A stretch of 64,000 nucleotides of DNA, taken from positions 1 to 64,000 of the forward strand of contig JAEWRI010000021.1 of NCBI GenBank assembly GCA_023460085.1. The letters are read 5' to 3'. Both the position numbers and the translations under genes were made by a program. Source of the stretch: Bacillota bacterium (GTDB lineage Bacteria; Bacillota; Clostridia; Christensenellales; SZUA-584). Shown here one piece after another: positions 59,369 through 64,000 of this stretch; within the stretch, counting starts at the first letter, position 1, and each line of letters starts with the position of its first letter. The notes below the pieces were generated by a model, which worked only from the letters and a program-made list of their open reading frames with translations, was not told the DNA's origin and did no database searches.

Positions 59369-60349
59369 ATGAAACCGAAATTCGCATGCGCCGATTTCAC
59401 ATTTCCGCTGCTGGAGCATGACAAGGCGCTGAAGCTGATAGCGATGATGGGGTTTGACGGAGTGGACATCGGACTGTTTGAAGGCCGGTCTCATCTGCAG
59501 CCGTCCTCGCAGTTTCCGCAGCTGGAGAAAAACGCGAAAACACTTTCGGCGCGGCTGAAGGATGCGGGGTTGGAAGCGGCGGATGTTTTCCTGCAGTGCG
59601 ACAATGATTTCAGCGTATACGCGTTTAACCAACCTGACGCAAAGCGCAGAGAAGTGGCATGTGGATGGTATTTGCAGACGCTGGAGTACGCTTCGCTGCT
59701 GGGAGGCCGCCACGTGACCATACTGCCGGGGGTGGAGTTCCGGAGCGAGCCTTACGAGGATTCGTTTCAGCGGGCCGCGGAGACGCTCGGGTGGTGTGTC
59801 GAAAAAGCGGAGGAATACGGGTTTACGCTTGGCGTGGAAGCGCATGTGGGCTCTCTGGTGCAGATGCCCGCACAGGCGGAGCGGCTCATTCAAAGCGTTC
59901 CCGGTCTGACGCTGACGCTGGATTATACGCACTTCATCCGGCTGGGCGTACCGCAGACGGAGGCGGACACGCTGGTGCGGTATGCGTCGCACTTTCACGC
60001 GCGCAATGCCGCGCCGGACAACGTACAGGTAGTCGCCGCAGAAAACGTCATCGATTATGACCGCGTGGTGGAGTTGATGAAACAGACCCGATACAGGGGT
60101 TACCTCGGCGTGGAATTCTTCTGGAATGAGTGGGAGAACGGAAACCGCGTGGACAACGTATCCGAAACGGTATTGATGAAGCGAAAGCTGGAAGCGCTTT
60201 TGGGGGCGCTGAGGCTCAGGCGGAATCGCGGACGACCAGTTCGGATTGCAGGAGTATGTGCTGGGGAGGAAGCTCGGGATGCTCTATCCTTTCCAGCAGT
60301 ATGTCCAGACCGGAATAGCCGAGGTTATACTGAGGCTGGCGCATGGTAG
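59369..60349 (+). CDS. Sugar isomerase/epimerase-like TIM barrel, 3' end overlapping the LacI gene
   Basis: This protein has 326 residues. Residues 1 to about 283 match the xylose-isomerase-like AP-endonuclease 2 TIM barrel, with GVEAH (metal Glu and His), LDYTHF, HFHARNA and GVEFFWNEWENG. This is the typical length for the family. The remaining ~43 residues are antisense to the end of the LacI gene and rich in Arg, so they are probably an extension after loss of a stop codon near 60215. Likely role: keto-sugar isomerase or epimerase in the operon. RBS AGGGAGGAG. Confidence 0.85.
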   Translation: MKPKFACADFTFPLLEHDKALKLIAMMGFDGVDIGLFEGRSHLQPSSQFPQLEKNAKTLSARLKDAGLEAADVFLQCDNDFSVYAFNQPDAKRREVACGWYLQTLEYASLLGGRHVTILPGVEFRSEPYEDSFQRAAETLGWCVEKAEEYGFTLGVEAHVGSLVQMPAQAERLIQSVPGLTLTLDYTHFIRLGVPQTEADTLVRYASHFHARNAAPDNVQVVAAENVIDYDRVVELMKQTRYRGYLGVEFFWNEWENGNRVDNVSETVLMKRKLEALLGALRLRRNRGRPVRIAGVCAGEEARDALSFPAVCPDRNSRGYTEAGAW

Positions 60350-61223
60350 TCAGCGGAACCATCAGATATTCCGCCAGCTCGATATCGTCGTAGCCGGTCA
60401 GACGAATGTCCTGCGGTATCTGCCTGCCCGCCTGAAGTATGGCGCGCATGGCGCCTACCGCCATAATATCGCAGCCGCACATCAGCGCCTGTATCTGCTC
60501 CCCGGAATTCAGCCATTCCTGCGTGGTGGTATAGCTGGCTTCAAACAGCGGGGGACAGGTGCGAATCAGCGAAGGGTCGTATTCAATGTTGTGCTTCTCC
60601 AGCGCCTTCTGGTATCCCTGCAGGCGCAGTCGTCCCGTGCCGATATCGTGCCGCAGCGATAAGTAGTGGACCCTGCGGCTGCCGGTTTTAATCATGTAAT
60701 CGGTAAGGGTCTTAAACCCGTTGGCATTGTCGTTGGCGACATAATCCACGGAAGCGTCGTTGGGGTAGCGTACGATATAGACAAACGGCAGATTGAAGCT
60801 TCGGATGTACTCCAGATCCTCGCTGCTCGTCAGCAACGACGCGACGAGTACCAGCCCGCTGATTTTCTTGCTGGCCAGCGAACGGATCGCCTGCATCTCC
60901 CGCGAGTGTATGCGGTCGGTATTCATCAGCATCAAATCATAGCCATTCTTTTCCGCCCGGCTTTCCAGGCCCTTGATGACGGAGGAAAAGAAAGAGTAGG
61001 AAGTGTCGCTGATGATGACGCCGATGGTGGAAGAAGAATTGAGCCGCAATCCTTTGGCAAAAGTGTTGGGAACATAGTTCAATTCCTTTGCCACCTGTTT
61101 GATGCGTTCAATCGTTTCGGGACGAAGATTCCCTTTCCCGTTCAGCGCCTTGGAAACGGCAGTAGCCGATACACCGCATTCACGCGCGATATCGACGATA
61201 GTGGTTTGCTTCGTTTTTTCCAT
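60216..61223 (-). CDS. LacI-family transcriptional regulator
   Basis: This 335-residue regulator has a LacI helix-turn-helix (TIVDIARECGVSATAVSKAL, about 8-27) and a sugar-binding effector domain. The start is the ATG at 61223 behind GAGG; the upstream part of the frame covers its promoter. It sits inside the sugar locus, convergent with the TIM-barrel gene and divergent from the transketolase genes. It is the best candidate for binding the TACAACGTTAAAC sites at 51549 and 63189. Confidence 0.93.
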   Translation of the reverse strand: MEKTKQTTIVDIARECGVSATAVSKALNGKGNLRPETIERIKQVAKELNYVPNTFAKGLRLNSSSTIGVIISDTSYSFFSSVIKGLESRAEKNGYDLMLMNTDRIHSREMQAIRSLASKKISGLVLVASLLTSSEDLEYIRSFNLPFVYIVRYPNDASVDYVANDNANGFKTLTDYMIKTGSRRVHYLSLRHDIGTGRLRLQGYQKALEKHNIEYDPSLIRTCPPLFEASYTTTQEWLNSGEQIQALMCGCDIMAVGAMRAILQAGRQIPQDIRLTGYDDIELAEYLMVPLTTMRQPQYNLGYSGLDILLERIEHPELPPQHILLQSELVVRDSA

Positions 61224-61263
61224 ATTCCTCACTGCTATCGGACTTTTTTGTGGACATAGACGA

Positions 61264-61292
61264 ATTATAAACGGGATAAAAGAAACTGTCAA
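61264..61292 (-). promoter_or_regulatory. Promoter of the LacI-type regulator
   Basis: On the minus strand TTGACA (61287-61292), 17-bp spacer and TATAAT (61264-61269), a perfect consensus. Confidence 0.88.
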
Positions 61293-61318
61293 ATTGCAGG
61301 CAAAACGAGGTGCGGGCA

Positions 61319-62143
61319 ATGATCAGCGCAAAAGAAACGGAATATCTGAAAGAAACCGCGCGGCAGCTTCGAAAAGACATCCTTTTGATGATATTTACCT
61401 CGCGCTCAGGGCATCCGGGCGGCGCCTTGTCCTGCATCGATATACTGTGCGCGCTGTATTTCAAACTCATGCGCATAGATCCGCAAAAGCCGGACTGGCC
61501 CGACCGAGATCGGTTCATATTGAGCAAGGGCCATGCGTGTCCGGCATGGTATAGCTGCCTCATCCGGAAAGGATATATGGGGAGAGATACGCTGTTTACG
61601 CTGAGACAGCTGGGCAGCAGGCTTCAGGGGCATCCAGATATGAACAAGGCGACGGGCGTAGACATGACGACGGGTTCGCTGGGACAGGGGCTATCCGCGG
61701 GTGTGGGGATGGCGCTTGCGGGCAAACTGGATAAAAAAGACTACCGGGTTTATGTGGTCGTAGGTGATGGCGAGGCGGACGAAGGGCAGATGTGGGAAGC
61801 AGTAATGGCTGCGGCAAAATGGAAGCTGGATAATCTGACGGTGTTCATGGATTATAACGGCCTTCAACTGGACGGAGATACGGAGACGGTGATGCCGCTG
61901 GAACCTATCGGGGAGAAGCTGCGGGCGTTTAACTGGAATACCGTCGAAATAGACGGGCACGATATGGTTCAAATTGTGGAGGCCGTGGAGAAAGCCAGAG
62001 ATACCAAAGGGATGCCTACATGGATTATCGCCAAAACCGTAAAAGGAAAGGGCGTATCGTTCATGGAAAACGATCCGGACTGGCATGGGAAAAGCCCGAA
62101 TGAAGCGCAGTTTCATCAGGCGATGGGAGAGCTGAACGCATAG
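61319..62143 (+). CDS. Transketolase, N-terminal subunit
   Basis: This 274-residue protein is the thiamine-diphosphate binding half of a split transketolase: SGHPGGALSCIDILCALYF (about 30-48), RFILSKGHACPAWYS, GSLGQGLSAGVGMA and the GDGEADEGQMWEA motif ending DYN. It should transfer two-carbon ketol units together with the C-terminal subunit encoded next. The ATG at 61319 follows GAGGTGCG. Confidence 0.93.
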   Translation: MISAKETEYLKETARQLRKDILLMIFTSRSGHPGGALSCIDILCALYFKLMRIDPQKPDWPDRDRFILSKGHACPAWYSCLIRKGYMGRDTLFTLRQLGSRLQGHPDMNKATGVDMTTGSLGQGLSAGVGMALAGKLDKKDYRVYVVVGDGEADEGQMWEAVMAAAKWKLDNLTVFMDYNGLQLDGDTETVMPLEPIGEKLRAFNWNTVEIDGHDMVQIVEAVEKARDTKGMPTWIIAKTVKGKGVSFMENDPDWHGKSPNEAQFHQAMGELNA

Positions 62144-62180
62144 TGCTGCGATATGATTATGAATGACGGGGGCAAAGAGT

Positions 62181-63128
62181 ATGGCGTTTGCACCGACTCG
62201 CGAGGCATTTGGCAGGACGCTGGCAGAGCTGGGCAGAGAAAACCCGGATATCGTGGTGCTGGAAGCGGATATATCCAAATCCACGCGCTCGTCATATTTC
62301 GCGAAGGAGATGCCCGAAAGGTTTTTTAACGTAGGCGTTGCCGAGCAGAATATGATGGGTATCGCGGCGGGCATGGCGACGTGCGGCAAGATTCCTTTCT
62401 GCTGTACCTATGCCGTATTCGCGTCCATGAGGGCTTGCGAACAGGTGCGTACCTCCGTATGTTACGCGCGGCAGAACGTCAAAATCGCGGCCAGCCACGG
62501 CGGCGTTACGCCTTCCAACGACGGCGTAACGCATCAGGCGACAGAGGATATGGGCATCATGCGCGGAATGCCGGGTATGACGGTGGTGATGCCCGCGGAC
62601 TGGCATTCCACCGTCGCGCTGGTGCGTGCGGCGGCGGCACACCGGGGCCCGGTGTACATCCGGCTGACGAGGGACGCAGTACCCGACATCTATGCGGACT
62701 GCGACATTTTTGAACTGGGCAAAGCCAGGATTCTGCGCGGCGGGGACGACGTCACGATAGTCTCTATCGGTGAAATGCTTTCATATTCTCTGGAGGCTGC
62801 CCAGGCGCTGAAAGAAAAGGGGCTGTACGCAGAGGTTATCGACATGCACACGGTAAAGCCGCTGGACGCGGAAACGCTGGGGCAGTCGCTCCGCCGGACA
62901 AGGTGTGCGGTTACCGTGGAGGATCACACCATTATCAACGGGCTGGGCAGTGCGGTGTGTGAGTTTACGGCCGAGAAGATGCCCATTCCCGTAAAGCGGG
63001 TGGGAATACAGGATACCTTCTGCGAGTCAGCGCGGTACTGTGAGCTGCAGGAGAAATACGGTTTGTCCACGCAGGATATTGTGCAGGCAGCGCTAAGCGT
63101 CATTGAACGGAAGAATCGACGCGGATAG
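62181..63128 (+). CDS. Transketolase, C-terminal subunit
   Basis: This 315-residue protein is the pyrimidine-binding half of the split transketolase: VLEADISKSTRSSYF, FFNVGVAEQNMMGIAAGMA with the catalytic Glu, and SHGGVTPSNDGVTHQATEDMG typical of the group. It pairs with the subunit just upstream. ATG 62181 is preceded by a GGGGG site; the ATG at 62163 lacks one. Confidence 0.93.
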   Translation: MAFAPTREAFGRTLAELGRENPDIVVLEADISKSTRSSYFAKEMPERFFNVGVAEQNMMGIAAGMATCGKIPFCCTYAVFASMRACEQVRTSVCYARQNVKIAASHGGVTPSNDGVTHQATEDMGIMRGMPGMTVVMPADWHSTVALVRAAAAHRGPVYIRLTRDAVPDIYADCDIFELGKARILRGGDDVTIVSIGEMLSYSLEAAQALKEKGLYAEVIDMHTVKPLDAETLGQSLRRTRCAVTVEDHTIINGLGSAVCEFTAEKMPIPVKRVGIQDTFCESARYCELQEKYGLSTQDIVQAALSVIERKNRRG

Positions 63129-63184
63129 CGCATCGCCGACAGAGATACGGTAAAGGGTAATCGGATAAAAGTACAGAAAAGAAG

Positions 63185-63213
63185 TAGATACAACGTTAAA
63201 CTCATAGTATAAT
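63185..63213 (+). promoter_or_regulatory. Promoter with an operator in the spacer, before the lipoyl-domain gene
   Basis: TAGATA (63185-63190), 17-bp spacer and TATAAT (63208-63213). The spacer holds TACAACGTTAAAC (63189-63201), identical to 51549-51561, so a bound repressor would block polymerase. Confidence 0.65.
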
Positions 63214-63240
63214 CAAATCATCCGATAGGAGGTAATCAGA

Positions 63241-63495
63241 ATGAGACGGGAAATCATCATGCCGAGGTGCGGGGTGGATATGGAGGAAGGCACTATGTCC
63301 GCGTGGCTTAAAAACGAGGGGGATTTCATCGCAAAGGATGAGAATATGTTTTCAGTGGAAACCGGAAAATCCATACAGGACATCCCGGCGGACTACGAAG
63401 GTTTTCTCCGCAAGATAATCGTTCCGGTGGGGGAAACGGTACCGGTGGGGACCGTAGTAGCCGTCATGACGACCAGCGCGGATGAAGCATTATAA
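63241..63495 (+). CDS. Stand-alone lipoyl/biotinyl carrier domain
   Basis: This 84-residue protein is a complete lipoyl-type hammerhead: EIIMPRCGVDMEEGTMSAWL at the start, the modification site VETGKSIQ (Lys43; usually ETDKA in lipoyl domains) and VPVGETVPVGTVVAVM at the end. Lipoyl carriers shuttle acyl groups between E1, E2 and E3. It lacks any E2 catalytic part, which is unusual for 2-oxo acid dehydrogenases. Glycine-cleavage H-like or biotinyl roles are less likely. RBS AGGAGG. Confidence 0.88.
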   Translation: MRREIIMPRCGVDMEEGTMSAWLKNEGDFIAKDENMFSVETGKSIQDIPADYEGFLRKIIVPVGETVPVGTVVAVMTTSADEAL

Positions 63496-63560
63496 AGTGC
63501 GCGGGCAGGGCAGCGGCGTAATGCGGCCTTGCTGCGGTTTTAACAGGAGGAGGATTTGAC

Positions 63561-64000
63561 ATGAAGAATGAGACGTATTTTCACAGGGTACAGCAGCAGA
63601 CGTCCACCCGTTTCTGGATCAACAATGTTACGCGCGAAGAAGCGCGGATGGCGATAGAGGCTGGTGCGGTAGGGTGTACGCAAAATCCGTCATATACATG
63701 GAAGGTGATGGAGCATCCGGATGATAAGAATTATGTTATGGAGAAGCTGGATGCCATTCTTAGAGACGAGAAGAACGACTCTGAAGCGCTCGTAAAACTT
63801 CAGAGAGAGCTGGTCGGCGGTATCGCGGCGATATTTGCACCGATGTATGAACAAACCGGAGGCAGGCAAGGGTATGTGAGCATACAGGGCGATCCTTTTA
63901 AGGAGGATACGGATACCATCATACGGTATGCCCACGACAACTGCGCTGCCGCGCCCAACATCATGGCCAAGATCCCGGTGGTCAAAGAAGGGCTGGAGGC
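63561..64000 (+). CDS. Transaldolase-family protein, N-terminal part (runs off window)
   Basis: The frame starts at an ATG behind AGGAGGAGG and is open to the window end, giving 146 residues. Features of the transaldolase/fructose-6-phosphate aldolase group are GAVGCTQNPS (about 36-45), YVSIQGDPFKEDTD and IMAKIPVVKEGLEA with the Schiff-base Lys (in MAKIP). The N-terminus fits the longer transaldolase-like forms seen next to carbohydrate operons. It is likely to act on a phosphorylated or free keto-sugar together with the split transketolase. The 3' half is not visible. Confidence 0.85.
   Translation, partial: MKNETYFHRVQQQTSTRFWINNVTREEARMAIEAGAVGCTQNPSYTWKVMEHPDDKNYVMEKLDAILRDEKNDSEALVKLQRELVGGIAAIFAPMYEQTGGRQGYVSIQGDPFKEDTDTIIRYAHDNCAAAPNIMAKIPVVKEGLE

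Noticed and set aside
61319..64000. Sulfoquinovose degradation by a sulfo-transketolase, because of the split transketolase
   Set aside because: Nothing else in the locus points to sulfosugars and the marker isomerases cannot be recognised; a general keto-sugar pathway is as likely.
1..64000. CRISPR arrays, tRNA or rRNA genes
   Set aside because: No regularly spaced repeats, tRNA cloverleaf ends or rRNA signature sequences were seen on either strand.

Overview
The window looks like chromosomal DNA of a Gram-positive, Clostridia-type anaerobe, possibly Christensenellales-like. This rests on strong AGGAGG-type ribosome binding sites, many sigma-A promoters of the TTGACA-N17-TATAAT kind, a CIRCE element in front of groES-groEL, a YhfC-family membrane protease, many short lipoproteins, BlaI/BlaR1-like genes and an overall GC-rich coding sequence. 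No rRNA, tRNA or CRISPR array was seen. The lineage is an inference from gene content, not from a marker gene.

Layout. 1-583 is the end of an IS3-family insertion sequence that sits against a 51-bp direct repeat (583-633 and 855-905). 996-6292 is a six-gene operon: UbiD-, UbiA- and UbiX-type enzymes followed by an NMT1/THI5-type ABC importer. It looks like the late steps of menaquinone synthesis coupled to precursor uptake. 6349-13279 is a mixed region: two GNAT acetyltransferases, a DUF1801 protein, an aldo/keto reductase-ferredoxin fusion, a DUF3795 protein, a hydantoinase/oxoprolinase and two tandem paralogous membrane proteins. 13402-20678 holds housekeeping genes: a type IIA topoisomerase pair, dCMP deaminase and groES-groEL. 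20808-26716 carries envelope lipoproteins, a YhfC protease, a 46-residue protein, Ohr and an NAD-dependent epimerase.

26808-33964 is a LacI-controlled glycoside unit: regulator, GH4 glycosidase, sugar ABC transporter and a beta-helix lipoprotein, with three operator-like palindromes. 34107-37647 holds an SDR enzyme, then an E2-like acyltransferase lacking the usual catalytic His next to an acyl-CoA/acyl-AMP ligase. 37808-51338 is a cell-envelope sensing island. It contains a two-component system, a DUF6034-like lipoprotein, a BlaI repressor, a BlaR1-like protease fused to a second DUF6034-like domain, a cell-wall amidase, two ABC export modules (one ATPase strongly degenerate), a CARDB-like anchored protein and a MacB/FtsX-like permease. 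A shared 17-bp motif lies before three of its transcription units.

51618-64000 is a second carbohydrate locus: amidohydrolase, ribose-type ABC importer, cupin, SDR, an E1-alpha/beta thiamine-diphosphate dehydrogenase pair, a sugar-isomerase-like TIM barrel, a LacI regulator, a split transketolase, a free lipoyl domain and a transaldolase that runs off the window. An identical 13-mer, TACAACGTTAAAC, lies at two of its promoters and is a candidate operator. The substrate is unknown. This locus, the menaquinone-precursor operon and the envelope island are the best candidates for something not previously described.
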